Shown here piece after piece: positions 10,873 through 20,375 of a DNA stretch of 64,000 nucleotides. The DNA lies in the NCBI RefSeq assembly GCF_014190875.1, contig NZ_JACHVS010000001.1, positions 2,170,001 through 2,234,000 of the forward strand. Direction: 5' to 3'. The notes below the pieces were generated by a model. The model made no database searches. It was not told the DNA's origin and saw nothing but the letters and a program-made list of their open reading frames with translations. The stretch comes from Paeniglutamicibacter cryotolerans (GTDB taxonomy: Bacteria > Actinomycetota > Actinomycetes > Actinomycetales > Micrococcaceae). A program made the translations under genes and the position numbers. How positions within the stretch are numbered: the stretch's first letter is position 1; each line of letters starts with the position of its first letter.

Positions 10873-12093
10873 GTGCAGACGACTTCAGGAAAAACACAGC
10901 AGATCCCTTCGGTGGCGCCCTGGGTGGCCCCGCTCATGGAACGGCTTCTAGCGTTCCGGCGCGATGTGCATGCAAACCCCGAACTGTCCTTCCATGAGCA
11001 CCGCACCACGGCGCTCATCGCCTCCACGCTGCGGGAGTCCGGACTGGAGCCGGTGCTGCTCGAGGGAACGGGCGCCTTCGTCGACATCGGGGCGGGCCCG
11101 ATAGCCCTGGCGCTCCGCGCGGATATCGATGCGCTGCCGATCCTCGAGGAAACCGGGCTCGACTACGCCTCCACCAACGAGGGCGTCTGCCACGCCTGCG
11201 GCCACGACATTCACACCACGGTGATGATCGGCGTCGCGCTCGCGCTCAAGTCCATGCTCGACGACGGCATGCTGACCGGCCGCGTCCGCGTGATCTTCCA
11301 GCCCGCCGAGGAGACCATGCCCGGCGGGGCCCTCTCGGTGATCGCCCAGGGCGTGCTGGACGAGGTTCCTCGCATCCTGGCCCTGCATTGCGAACCGCGC
11401 ATCGATGTCGGCAGCATCGGCACCCGCATCGGCGCCATCACTTCCGCCTCCGACACCATCAAGATCGAACTGGTCGGCCGCGGCGGACACACCTCGCGGC
11501 CGCACCTGACCGAGGACATGGTCTTCGCGCTCTCGCAGATCGCCATCAACGTCCCGGCCGTGCTGGGTCGGCGGATCGACGTGCGTTCGGCCGTCTCGGT
11601 GGTCTGGGGCCAGATCCACGCCGGTAGCGCGCCGAATGCCATTCCCGCCGCCGGCTACCTCGCCGGGACCATGCGCTGCCTCGATGGCGAGGCCTGGGCC
11701 GGTGCCGGGGACCTGCTCGACGAGGTGGTTCGCCAGGTGGCGGCCCCGTACGGCGTCGAGGTGAAGCTCGAGCATACCCGTGGTGTGCCGCCGGTGATCA
11801 ACACCGAATCCGAGACGGACCTGATTGAGGATTCCGCGCGTGCCGAGATCGGTTCGGCCGCAATAGTGCTCACCCCTCAGTCCATGGGCGGGGAGGACTT
11901 CGCCTGGATGACGAACAAGGTTCCCGGTTCGATGCTGCGTCTGGGCACCCGCACCCCGGGAGGGGAGACCTACGACCTGCACCGCGGAGATTACATTCCC
12001 GACGAGCGGTCTATTGTTACGGGCGTCACTGTGATGGCCGCCGCATCACTGCGGGCCATCGCGCAGCTTCAGGACGGGGACGTCCGGCGGTAA
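10873..12093 (+). CDS. M20-family amidohydrolase (AmhX/HipO-like)
   Basis: About 406 residues. RRDVHANPELSFHE and ACGHDIHTT carry metal-binding His and Asp; FQPAEETMPGGA holds the catalytic Glu pair; GRGGHTSRPHL lies in the dimerisation domain and GGEDFAWM near the C-terminus. Such enzymes cleave N-acyl amino acids or amide-linked small molecules; the substrate is unknown. The frame is open from 10822 and GTG 10873 is my best guess for the start. It stands alone before the nucleoside operon, whose promoter lies in the 227-nt gap that follows. Confidence 0.85.
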   Translation: MQTTSGKTQQIPSVAPWVAPLMERLLAFRRDVHANPELSFHEHRTTALIASTLRESGLEPVLLEGTGAFVDIGAGPIALALRADIDALPILEETGLDYASTNEGVCHACGHDIHTTVMIGVALALKSMLDDGMLTGRVRVIFQPAEETMPGGALSVIAQGVLDEVPRILALHCEPRIDVGSIGTRIGAITSASDTIKIELVGRGGHTSRPHLTEDMVFALSQIAINVPAVLGRRIDVRSAVSVVWGQIHAGSAPNAIPAAGYLAGTMRCLDGEAWAGAGDLLDEVVRQVAAPYGVEVKLEHTRGVPPVINTESETDLIEDSARAEIGSAAIVLTPQSMGGEDFAWMTNKVPGSMLRLGTRTPGGETYDLHRGDYIPDERSIVTGVTVMAAASLRAIAQLQDGDVRR

Positions 12094-12205
12094 ACCATCT
12101 TCCTACCTGTGGAAACGGAAGCGGGTCGGCAGGCCCGTGGAGGCCGTTGCGCGGGGAGTTCCGGAGGTCGGGGTGTCAGTTTGTTTCGATCACGTTTAGG
12201 ATATG

Positions 12206-12221
12206 GGTTGTCGTTACAACC
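12206..12221. promoter_or_regulatory. Inverted repeat before the bmp operon (possible operator)
   Basis: GGTTGT-CGTT-ACAACC is a perfect 6-4-6 inverted repeat about 100 nt upstream of the lipoprotein start, just after a TAGGAT -10-like hexamer at 12197-12202. The position suits a repressor of the nucleoside-uptake operon. No regulator gene is adjacent. Confidence 0.4.
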
Positions 12222-12320
12222 GTTTCACAAATCGGTGTCGACGCTTCGCGACGAAAACAGAGCAATCCTGCGGACACTCGGGCGCGAATGCAATGGTCAT
12301 CATTCGTATCTGGAGGAACC

Positions 12321-13406
12321 TTGAAGAATTCCCTTAAATCGATCACGCGCAAGGGCACTATGGCTGCCGCCATCCTCGGCGCCTCCGCACTCGTGCTCTC
12401 CGGCTGCGGTGCCGCACCGGAAGCCAAGCCCGACGCTGCCAGCCAGGCCCCGACAGTCGACTACACGGCCTGCATGGTCTCCGATGAGGGCGGTTTCGAC
12501 GACAAGTCATTCAACCAGGCCTCCTACGAGGGCCTGTTGCGCGCCAAGGCCGATCTCGGCGTGAAGATCAACTCGGCCGAGTCGACCTCGTCGACCGATA
12601 TGAAGCCGAACATCGAGTCGATGGTCAGCGCTGGCTGCAACATCATCGCCACCGCCGGATTCAAGATCGGCGACGCCACGCTCGAGGCGGCGAAGAAGTA
12701 CCCGAAGGTCGACTTCGCCATCGTCGACTTCGGTTACGAGACCATGCCGGCAAACCTCCGTTCGCTGAGCTACAACACTGATGAAGCTGCCTTCCTGGCC
12801 GGCTACTCGGCAGCTGCCTACACGAAGACCGGCAAGGTCGGTACCTTCGGCGGTGCCGAGATCCCGCCCGTGACCATCTTCATGGATGGCTTCCTGCAGG
12901 GTGTCAAGCACTTCAACGAGGTCAAGAACAAGGACGTCCAGGTCGTCGGCTGGGGCACCTCGAAGTCATTCGTCAACGACTTCACCAACACCGTGAAGGC
13001 ACGTCAGATCGCCGACAACATGATTGCCGACGGCGTTGACGTCATCATGCCGGTCGCCGGCCCGCTGGGCCAGGTCGCCGTTGACGCGGTCAACGAGTCC
13101 TCCTCCGACACCGATGCAGTCGTCTGGGTAGACACCGACGGCTTCGAATACGCCAAAAACGGCAAGGACGTCGTCCTGACCTCCGTCATGAAGGAAATGG
13201 GCAAGACCGTTGAGGAGTCCATCGACATGGGCCTGAAGGGGACGTTCAAGTCCGAGGCCTACGTTGGCACGCTCGCCAACGGCGGCGTCGCCATGGCTCC
13301 GTTCCACAACTTCGCCGACAAGGTCCCTGCTGACCTGCAGGCCGAGGTCGATGCGCTGAAGGCCGACATCATCGCCGGCAAGATCAAGGTATCCTCCGGC
13401 TCCTAG
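12321..13406 (+). CDS. BMP-family substrate-binding lipoprotein (nucleoside uptake)
   Basis: 361 residues from TTG 12321 behind TGGAGGAACC. A lysine-rich n-region, hydrophobic core and lipobox LVLSGC form a lipoprotein signal peptide; the mature protein begins at that Cys. DEGGFDDKSFNQASYEGL is characteristic of the BMP/PnrA/Med family, which binds purine or other nucleosides outside the membrane. It is first in an operon with an MglA-like ATPase, two permeases, cytidine deaminase and thymidine phosphorylase, which supports nucleosides as substrate. A perfect hairpin separates it from the ATPase gene. Confidence 0.92.
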   Translation: MKNSLKSITRKGTMAAAILGASALVLSGCGAAPEAKPDAASQAPTVDYTACMVSDEGGFDDKSFNQASYEGLLRAKADLGVKINSAESTSSTDMKPNIESMVSAGCNIIATAGFKIGDATLEAAKKYPKVDFAIVDFGYETMPANLRSLSYNTDEAAFLAGYSAAAYTKTGKVGTFGGAEIPPVTIFMDGFLQGVKHFNEVKNKDVQVVGWGTSKSFVNDFTNTVKARQIADNMIADGVDVIMPVAGPLGQVAVDAVNESSSDTDAVVWVDTDGFEYAKNGKDVVLTSVMKEMGKTVEESIDMGLKGTFKSEAYVGTLANGGVAMAPFHNFADKVPADLQAEVDALKADIIAGKIKVSSGS

Positions 13407-13422
13407 CCGAGGGAACGATGGA

Positions 13423-13467
13423 CGGCCGTGGCCGGGACGGGGATGCCTCCCCTCCCGGCCACGGCCG
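13423..13467 (+). terminator. GC-rich stem-loop between bmp and the ATPase gene
   Basis: Arms 13423-13437 and 13453-13467 pair perfectly over 15 bp with a 15-nt loop. There is no T-tract. Inside an operon this could protect the abundant binding-protein mRNA or reduce read-through. Confidence 0.65.
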
Positions 13468-13530
13468 ATCCATCCCCACCCAGCAACGAAGAACAATATC
13501 GCTTCCCAACCTCCAGGGCGGAAAATCGGC

Positions 13531-15111
13531 ATGAAATTGGAACTGCAAGGGATCACTAAGTCCTTCGACGGATTCGTGGCCAACGACCATATCGACCTCG
13601 TGGTCGAACCGGGACAGGTCCACTGTCTCCTCGGTGAGAATGGGGCCGGCAAGTCGACCCTGATGAATGTGCTTTTCGGACTCTACGAACCCACCGAGGG
13701 CCGGATCCTGATCGACGGTGAACCTGTGGTCTTCAAGGGCCCCGGTGACGCCATGGCAGCCGGCATCGGCATGGTGCACCAGCACTTCATGCTGATCCCG
13801 GTGTTCACTGTCGCCGAAAACGTCGCCCTGGGCAACGAGAAGACGGGTGTCGCCGGCTTCCTGAAACTCGAGGAGACCCGCAAGGCCATCCGCGAGATCT
13901 CCGACCGCTACGGATTCGACGTCGATCCCGATGCGCTGGTCGAGGACCTCCCGGTCGGCGTGCAGCAGCGCGTGGAAATCATCAAGGCGCTGGTTCGCAA
14001 CGCGAACCTGCTGATCCTCGATGAGCCGACCGCCGTGCTGACGCCGCAGGAAACCGACGAACTGATCTCGATCATCGGCCAGCTGACTGCCGCCGGTACC
14101 TCGATCATCTTCATCTCGCACAAGCTGCGCGAGGTCAAGGAGGTCTCCGACAAGATCACCGTGATCCGCCGCGGCAAGGTAGTGGGCACAGCCAACCCCG
14201 ACGCCCCCGTCACGGAACTCGCATCGCTGATGGTCGGTCGTTCGGTCGAGCTTTCGCTCGGCCGCACCCAGGCAGTTCCCGGGGAAGCGAAGCTGCAGAT
14301 CCGCAACCTGCTGGTGCGCCACGAAAACGGCGTGCCCGCAGTGGACCATGTCTCCTTCGACGTCCATGCCGGTGAGATCCTCGCCGTCGCCGGTGTCCAG
14401 GGCAATGGCCAGACCGAACTGGTCGAGGCCATCATGGGCCTGCGTGAAAAGGCCACCGGCTCGATCCTGCTCGACGGGAACGAACTGCTGGGCCGCAGCG
14501 TCAAACAGATCATCAACGCCGGCGTCGGGTACGTCCCGGAGGACCGCAGCACGGACGGGCTGATCGGCTCCTTCAGCATTGCCGACAACCTGGTCCTGAA
14601 CCGCTATGACCGGGCCCCCATGTCCAAGGGATTGGCCCTGAAACCGGCCAAGATCGCCGCGTCCGCCGTGGAAAAGGTCGCCGAGTACGACGTCCGTGCC
14701 GGTTCCGCGCAATCGCTCATCTCGACGTTGTCCGGCGGTAACCAGCAGAAGGTCGTACTGGCGCGCGAATTCTCGCGCCCGCTCGAGCTCTTCATCGCCT
14801 CGCAGCCCACGCGCGGCGTCGACGTGGGGTCCATCGAGTTCCTGCACCGCCGGATCCTTGCCGAGCGCGACTCCGGTACCCCTGTGATCATCGTTTCCAC
14901 CGAACTCGACGAGGTCAGGGAGCTGGGTGACCGCATTGCAGTGCTCTTCCACGGAGAACTGATGGGGATTGTCCCGGGCAACACCAGTCGAGAGGTGCTG
15001 GGCCTCATGATGGCCGGCACCAGCGCCGAGGAGGCCTTGGCGCAGGTCGCGGCCGAGCCCGGCGAGCACACCACAGAACAGCGCCCGACCTTGCCGGGAG
15101 GCATCGCATGA
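13531..15111 (+). CDS. ABC transporter ATPase with two nucleotide-binding domains (nucleoside type)
   Basis: 526 residues, the MglA/NupA two-domain plan. Domain 1 has Walker A GENGAGKST (near residue 36), a degenerate signature LPVGVQQR and Walker B LLILDEPT. Domain 2 has GVQGNGQTELVEAIMG in place of a true Walker A (no Lys-Thr) and a standard LSGGNQQK signature, so hydrolysis is probably asymmetric as in this family. It energises uptake with the following two permeases and the BMP lipoprotein. The stop overlaps the next start by 4 nt (ATGA). Confidence 0.93.
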   Translation: MKLELQGITKSFDGFVANDHIDLVVEPGQVHCLLGENGAGKSTLMNVLFGLYEPTEGRILIDGEPVVFKGPGDAMAAGIGMVHQHFMLIPVFTVAENVALGNEKTGVAGFLKLEETRKAIREISDRYGFDVDPDALVEDLPVGVQQRVEIIKALVRNANLLILDEPTAVLTPQETDELISIIGQLTAAGTSIIFISHKLREVKEVSDKITVIRRGKVVGTANPDAPVTELASLMVGRSVELSLGRTQAVPGEAKLQIRNLLVRHENGVPAVDHVSFDVHAGEILAVAGVQGNGQTELVEAIMGLREKATGSILLDGNELLGRSVKQIINAGVGYVPEDRSTDGLIGSFSIADNLVLNRYDRAPMSKGLALKPAKIAASAVEKVAEYDVRAGSAQSLISTLSGGNQQKVVLAREFSRPLELFIASQPTRGVDVGSIEFLHRRILAERDSGTPVIIVSTELDEVRELGDRIAVLFHGELMGIVPGNTSREVLGLMMAGTSAEEALAQVAAEPGEHTTEQRPTLPGGIA

Positions 15112-16355
15112 GCACCACCACCACCGAAAAGGCCGGGCCGGGTCTGGGGGAGCGGATACGCACCTCCAGCGCCGTTGTCTCGTTCCTGGCCATCGTCCTG
15201 TCGATGATCGTCGGCGGCATCCTGATCGCCATCACCGACGAGGCGACCATCGCCGCTTCGAAGTACTTCTTCGCCGCCCCGATGGACATGCTCGCCGCAG
15301 CTTGGGAGGCAGCTTCCGGCGCCTACGCCGCGATGTTCCGCGGGGCGATCTTCGACTACCGGGCCGACACGTTCACGGGCATGATCAAACCGATCACCGA
15401 GACCCTGACCATGGCCACGCCGCTGATCACTGCCGCACTGGGCGTCGCACTGGCATTCCGGGCGGGCCTGTTCAACATCGGTGCCCAGGGCCAGCTGATT
15501 ATCGGTGCAACGCTTGCCGGATACATCGGCTTCACGCTGAACCTGCCCTGGCCGCTGCACATCCTGCTCATCATCATCGCCGCGGCACTCGGAGGTGCAC
15601 TCTGGGGCGGGATCGTCGGCGTGCTCAAGGCCCGCACCGGCGCCCACGAGGTGATCCTGACGATCATGCTCAACTACGTCGCCATCTACCTGCTCGCGTT
15701 CCTGCTGAGCACCCCGATGATGCAGCGCGCCGGTTCCAACGACCCGGTCAGCCGACCCATCAACGAGTCGGGCACCTACCCGCTGATCTTCGGCCCCGAT
15801 TTCAGGACCCACTTCGGACTGATCATCGCGTTGCTTGCCGTCTGGGGCGTCTGGTGGCTGCTTGAACGCTCCACCACCGGGTTCGAGCTCAAGGCGGTCG
15901 GTGCCAATGCCTCGGCGGCACGCACCGCCGGCATCAACACCACCCGGGCCATTGTCCTGGCGATGGTCATCGCCGGTGCCCTGGCCGGGCTCTCGGGCGC
16001 CGCGCAGGTCAACGGCACCGAACACTTCGTCGAAGGCAGCGTCGCTGCAAGCATTGGCTTCGACGCGATCACCGTCGCGCTGCTGGGCCGCTCGCGTCCG
16101 CTGGGCGTACTTGCAGCTGCACTGCTCTTCGGGGCCTTCCGCTCCGGCGGAGTGGCCATGCAAACCCAGACCGGAACGCCGATCGACATCGTGCTGGTGG
16201 TCCAGTCGCTGATCGTGCTCTTCATCGCCGCACCTCCACTGGTGCGCTCGATCTTCGGCATGAACGCGCGCAAGCGCAAACCGGCCAAGAAAACCCCCGA
16301 CGATACCGAACCGACGCCTCCAAGCGCCGCAGTGACCACCGGGAGCACCCTGTGA
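15108..16355 (+). CDS. ABC transporter permease, nucleoside type (first)
   Basis: 415 residues with about ten hydrophobic segments. FRAGLFNIGAQGQLIIGA and GLSGAAQVNGTEHF are typical of the YufP/NupB branch of the BPD_transp_2 family. It starts with ATGA overlap from the ATPase gene and overlaps the next permease by 4 nt. The C-terminal 30 residues are a charged cytoplasmic tail (KRKPAKKTPDD...). The N-terminal 25 residues are Thr-rich and polar. Confidence 0.9.
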   Translation: MSTTTTEKAGPGLGERIRTSSAVVSFLAIVLSMIVGGILIAITDEATIAASKYFFAAPMDMLAAAWEAASGAYAAMFRGAIFDYRADTFTGMIKPITETLTMATPLITAALGVALAFRAGLFNIGAQGQLIIGATLAGYIGFTLNLPWPLHILLIIIAAALGGALWGGIVGVLKARTGAHEVILTIMLNYVAIYLLAFLLSTPMMQRAGSNDPVSRPINESGTYPLIFGPDFRTHFGLIIALLAVWGVWWLLERSTTGFELKAVGANASAARTAGINTTRAIVLAMVIAGALAGLSGAAQVNGTEHFVEGSVAASIGFDAITVALLGRSRPLGVLAAALLFGAFRSGGVAMQTQTGTPIDIVLVVQSLIVLFIAAPPLVRSIFGMNARKRKPAKKTPDDTEPTPPSAAVTTGSTL

Positions 16356-17656
16356 ACGACACCAAACAGCGCACCAAGAAGGTCACCGGCCGCCGCCGCC
16401 AAGGGACGGCAGCGGCAACTGAACTCGACTGGAAGCCGGCCATCGGCTACTCCATCGGCGCCCTGATCGCACTGCTGGTCTTTGCGATCAGCGCCCCCCA
16501 CTCGACCGCCACCTTCAGGCTTTCCGGACCCGGCGACAAGATCGAGATGGCACCGCTGGTCATTCCCGCGGCGGCTGCCGGCTGGATCCTTGCGATCGTG
16601 CTGATCGCTGGAGCCGTCCTGGCCCTGCTGAACGCCCGCGCCGGAAGGAAGAACCCCGGCTGGCTGGCGTTGTCCTACGGGGCAGTATTCCTGGTCGCGT
16701 TCCTGATCTGGGTCGTCGGCACGGCAAACAACCCGAACATCTCGCTGGTCACGCTGTTGGGAGGCTCGCTTGCACTGGCACTGCCGATGGTCTTCGGCTC
16801 GCTGTCCGGCGTGTTCGCCGAACGCTCCGGCGTGGTGAACATCGCCATCGAGGGCCAGCTGCTGCTCGGCGCCTTCGCCGCCGCGGTGGGTGGCTCGATC
16901 AGCCAGAACGTCTATGTGGCCATGATCTGCGCCGCCGTGGGCGGTGTGGTCGTCTCGGCCCTGCTGGCACTCTTCGCCATCAAATACATGGTCAACCAGA
17001 TCATCGTCGGCGTGGTGTTGAACGTGCTGGTCTCGGGCCTCACGGCCTTCTTCTTCGGCACGCTGCTGGCACCGAACGCCGACGCGCTGAATTCGCCCCC
17101 GCGGCTCAAATCCCTGGCCATCCCCGGCCTGTCAGACATCCCGGTCATCGGCCCGCTGCTCTTTGACCAGACGCTGCTGGGCTATGCGATGTTCGTGGCG
17201 GTCGGAGCCGTCTGGTTTGCGTTGTACAAGACCCGCTGGGGCCTGCGCGTGCGGGCCGTCGGCGAGCACCCGAAGGCGGCCGACACGGTGGGCATCAAGG
17301 TCAACCGCGTCCGCGTGAACAACGTGCTGATCGGCGGAGCCATCGCCGGCCTCGGCGGCAGCTACTACACGCTGGTCTCGGTCAGCCAGTTCAGCAAGGA
17401 CATGACTGCCGGTGCCGGCTTCATCGCCCTGGCCGCGTTGATCTTCGGTCGCTGGAACCCGATCGGTGCGTTCTTCGCTGCCCTGCTCTTCGGCTTCGCC
17501 ACCAACCTGCAATACGTGCTGGGCCAGGCCGGAACCGCGGTTCCGAGCCAGTTCATGGCGATGCTGCCGTACGTGGTGACGATCTTCGCCGTCGCCGGCC
17601 TGGTCGGCAAGTCCCGCGGACCCGCCGCCTCCGGCGAACCCTATGTGAAGGAATAG
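16352..17656 (+). CDS. ABC transporter permease, nucleoside type (second)
   Basis: 434 residues from a GTG that overlaps the previous stop. The motif FAERSGVVNIAIEGQLLLGAF is the hallmark of the YufQ/NupC partner permease; GVGEHPKAADT-like VRAVGEHPKAADTVGI is also conserved. About 75 extra N-terminal residues, including a basic RRRQG segment and one extra membrane helix, make it longer than the usual 300-320. Pairs with the first permease to form the heterodimeric channel. Ends immediately before cytidine deaminase. Confidence 0.9.
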   Translation: MNDTKQRTKKVTGRRRQGTAAATELDWKPAIGYSIGALIALLVFAISAPHSTATFRLSGPGDKIEMAPLVIPAAAAGWILAIVLIAGAVLALLNARAGRKNPGWLALSYGAVFLVAFLIWVVGTANNPNISLVTLLGGSLALALPMVFGSLSGVFAERSGVVNIAIEGQLLLGAFAAAVGGSISQNVYVAMICAAVGGVVVSALLALFAIKYMVNQIIVGVVLNVLVSGLTAFFFGTLLAPNADALNSPPRLKSLAIPGLSDIPVIGPLLFDQTLLGYAMFVAVGAVWFALYKTRWGLRVRAVGEHPKAADTVGIKVNRVRVNNVLIGGAIAGLGGSYYTLVSVSQFSKDMTAGAGFIALAALIFGRWNPIGAFFAALLFGFATNLQYVLGQAGTAVPSQFMAMLPYVVTIFAVAGLVGKSRGPAASGEPYVKE

Positions 17657-18079
17657 GTGGATAGCCCGATGGTTTCGGAACCAATCAACGAGGCGACGTG
17701 GGAGCAGCTGCGCGTTGCTGCCACCAACGCCATGGGACGCGCCTACGCGCCGTACTCGAAATTCAACGTCGGCGCCGCGGCACTGACCGAGGACGGACGC
17801 GTGGTCTCCGGCTGCAACGTGGAAAACGCAGCCTACGGCGTGACGCTCTGTGCCGAGTGCACGCTCGTCGGGGCGCTGTACATGAGCGGCGGCGGGCGGA
17901 TCCGCGCCTTCTACTGTGTCGACGGGGCGGGCAACGTGTTGATGCCCTGTGGGCGCTGCCGGCAGCTGCTGCACGAACACCGGGCTCCCGGCATGGTGCT
18001 GATGACCGCTTCGGGCATCAGGACCATGGACCAGATGCTTCCCGACGCCTTCGGGCCAGACCGGCTGAACATCACCTAG
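17657..18079 (+). CDS. cdd: Cytidine deaminase
   Basis: 140 residues. CNVENAAYGVTLCAECTLV contains the CAE motif (zinc Cys and catalytic Glu) and PCGRCRQLL the other two zinc cysteines of homotetrameric cytidine deaminases. It converts cytidine/deoxycytidine to uridine/deoxyuridine after uptake. GTG 17657 follows the permease stop with no gap; ATG 17669 is the alternative. A strong palindromic hairpin lies between it and deoA. Confidence 0.95.
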   Translation: MDSPMVSEPINEATWEQLRVAATNAMGRAYAPYSKFNVGAAALTEDGRVVSGCNVENAAYGVTLCAECTLVGALYMSGGGRIRAFYCVDGAGNVLMPCGRCRQLLHEHRAPGMVLMTASGIRTMDQMLPDAFGPDRLNIT

Positions 18080-18087
18080 CGATCCAC

Positions 18088-18116
18088 CGGGCGCCGGACC
18101 ACTGGTCCGGCGCCCG
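18088..18116 (+). terminator. Near-perfect hairpin between cdd and deoA
   Basis: Arms 18088-18101 and 18103-18116 are perfectly complementary; the real loop is the central few bases. No T-tract follows, so it may act in RNA stability or partial termination rather than as a full terminator. Confidence 0.6.
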
Positions 18117-18150
18117 ACCTCATTTACCACCTCGTGAAAGGCCCCCCACC

Positions 18151-19461
18151 ATGAGCACCGAAGCCTTCGACGCCGTCGAGATCATCCGCATCAAGCGCGA
18201 CCGCGGGGTACTGTCTGCAGCACAGATCGACTGGACCATCGACGCCTATACCCGCGGGGTGATAGCCGAGGAACAGATGGCCGCGCTGAACATGGCCATC
18301 CTGCTCAACGGCATGGACCGGGCGGAGATCTCGTGCTGGACCACGGCGATGATCAACTCGGGCGAGCGCATGGACTTCTCGTCGCTGCGCAATGCCGACG
18401 GGACGGCCAAACTCACCACCGACAAGCACTCCACCGGCGGCGTGGGGGATAAGACCACGTTGCCGCTGGCCCCGCTGGTCGCGGCGTTCGGGGTGGCCGT
18501 CCCGCAGCTCTCGGGCCGGGGACTGGGGCACACCGGTGGCACCCTGGATAAGCTCGAGTCGATCCCCGGCTGGCGGGCCCACCTGTCCAACGAGGCGATG
18601 ATGGCCCAGCTCTCCGACTGCGGCGCCGTGATCTGTGCGGCCGGTTCCGGGCTGGCCCCGGCGGACAAGAAGCTCTATGCACTGCGCGACGTCACCGGGA
18701 CGGTGGAGGCCATCCCGCTGATCGCCTCCTCGATCATGAGCAAGAAGATCGCCGAGGGCACCGGGGCGCTGGTGCTCGATGTGAAGGTCGGCTCGGGCGC
18801 GTTCATGAAGGATCTGGCCCAGGCCCGCGAGCTGGCAACCACCATGGTGGCCCTGGGCCAGGACGCCGGGGTCCGGACCGTGGCGCTGCTGACCAACATG
18901 GACACGCCCCTGGGGCGCACCGCCGGCAACGCGATAGAGGTGGCCGAGTCGATTGAGGTGCTTGCCGGCGGCGGACCCGCCGATCTGGTCGAGCTGACCG
19001 TCGCACTGGCCACCGAGATGCTCGCCGCCGTCGGGATGACCGACGTGGACGTGGCTTCAGCGCTGAAAGACGGCCGGGCCATGGACGTGTGGCGGCGCAT
19101 GATCCGCTCCCAGGGCGGAGATCCGGATGCCGCGCTGCCGGTGGCCCGGGAATCAGAGGTGCTGTACGCGCAGGCCGACGGGGTGCTCAGCGCACTTGAT
19201 GCAATGGATGTCGGTGTCGCCGCCTGGCGGCTGGGAGCCGGCAGGGCGCGCCGCGAGGATCCGGTGCAGGCCGGGGCCGGAGTGCTCATGCACGCCAAGC
19301 CCGGGGACGTGGTGCGTCGCGGCCAGCCGCTGCTGACCATGCTCACCGACACGCCCGAGCGCTTCGAACGGGCCAGGAACGTGCTCGAAGGTGCTGCGAC
19401 CATCGCCCCGGAGGGCAGCCGCAGCGGCCAGCAACTGATCCTGGAGCGCATAGCCGAGTAA
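18151..19461 (+). CDS. deoA: Thymidine phosphorylase
   Basis: 436 residues. DKHSTGGVGDKTTL is the phosphate-binding glycine loop of the thymidine/pyrimidine nucleoside phosphorylase family, GRGLGHTGGTLDKLE follows, and KVGSGAFMKD lies mid-protein. It splits thymidine or uridine plus phosphate into base and (deoxy)ribose-1-phosphate, the step after cytidine deaminase. ATG 18151 is preceded by GTGAAAGG. The long upstream open frame through cdd is spurious. Confidence 0.95.
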   Translation: MSTEAFDAVEIIRIKRDRGVLSAAQIDWTIDAYTRGVIAEEQMAALNMAILLNGMDRAEISCWTTAMINSGERMDFSSLRNADGTAKLTTDKHSTGGVGDKTTLPLAPLVAAFGVAVPQLSGRGLGHTGGTLDKLESIPGWRAHLSNEAMMAQLSDCGAVICAAGSGLAPADKKLYALRDVTGTVEAIPLIASSIMSKKIAEGTGALVLDVKVGSGAFMKDLAQARELATTMVALGQDAGVRTVALLTNMDTPLGRTAGNAIEVAESIEVLAGGGPADLVELTVALATEMLAAVGMTDVDVASALKDGRAMDVWRRMIRSQGGDPDAALPVARESEVLYAQADGVLSALDAMDVGVAAWRLGAGRARREDPVQAGAGVLMHAKPGDVVRRGQPLLTMLTDTPERFERARNVLEGAATIAPEGSRSGQQLILERIAE

Positions 19462-19609
19462 CGGTGCGGCTCCGGCGCCGGGGGATGACCCTGATTGACC
19501 CCTGAATCATCCCGGGGGTGGAGGTCAAAAGTGCCTGGCATGATCGAGAATGGAAGGGCAGCACCCCCGAGAAAAACCATCAACACTTTGCGCAGGAAGC
19601 CGGTACCCC

Positions 19610-20320
19610 GTGGATGTCATTAACGAAGCGATCCACCACGCATCTAATGCGTGGTGGATCCTGCCCGTGGTGTACATTTTCTGCCTCATTGACGGGATGC
19701 TGCCGATCCTGCCCAGCGAGACCCTTTTGGTTGCCCTGGCCTCCGTGGCGGTGGGTACCGGAACGCCGAACATGTTCCTCCTGGCACTGGTCGGCGCGCT
19801 GGGCGCCATCAGCGGGGACCAGATCGCCTACCGGCTGGGCCGGCGGATCGGCACCGAACGCTTCGGCTGGATGCGCACCCGCCGATCGCGGAAGCTCTTC
19901 GCCTTCGCCTCGCATGAACTGATGAAACGCGGGGCGCTGCTGATCTTCACGGCCCGCTACATCCCGGTGGGTCGCGTCGCGGTGAACTTCACCGCCGGTG
20001 CGACGAACTTCTCGATCCGTCGCTTCACCGTGCTCGACGTGATCGGCTGCCTGACGTGGTCCGGGTACTCGGTGGCGATCGGGGCACTGGCCGGGAAATG
20101 GTTCCACGACAACCAGCTGCTGGGGATCGGCATTTCCATCGTGCTGGCGATCATCATGGGATTCCTCATCGACCGGGTGATCACGCTGGTGCTCAAGCGC
20201 CTGGGCCAGGACACCGAGGCGGACACCTACTCGCACCTGCGCGAGGCCGAGGCTGCCGAACGCAAGAAGACGCCGATCACGATCCCGGGGGACATCATCG
20301 AACCCGGCACCGGCAGCTGA
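19610..20320 (+). CDS. DedA family membrane protein
   Basis: 236 residues. PSETLLVALASVAVGTG and GDQIAYRLGRRIG match the DedA/SNARE-associated fold, and FTARYIPVGRVAVNFTAGAT is the conserved reentrant region with the key Arg. Family members are proposed flippases for undecaprenyl phosphate or phosphatidylethanolamine. GTG 19610 is chosen because AGGAAG lies upstream; the frame is open from 19550. It sits between deoA and add but is unlikely to be part of nucleoside metabolism. Confidence 0.88.
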   Translation: MDVINEAIHHASNAWWILPVVYIFCLIDGMLPILPSETLLVALASVAVGTGTPNMFLLALVGALGAISGDQIAYRLGRRIGTERFGWMRTRRSRKLFAFASHELMKRGALLIFTARYIPVGRVAVNFTAGATNFSIRRFTVLDVIGCLTWSGYSVAIGALAGKWFHDNQLLGIGISIVLAIIMGFLIDRVITLVLKRLGQDTEADTYSHLREAEAAERKKTPITIPGDIIEPGTGS

Positions 20321-20375
20321 ACCGGGAATCGCGTGGCGGTGTCGCCGGGCCCCGATCACCAGTAGGCTGTGAAGC

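Noticed and set aside
14604..16163. 519-residue minus-strand frame opposite the ATPase and permease
   Set aside because: Shadow of a clear ABC transporter operon.
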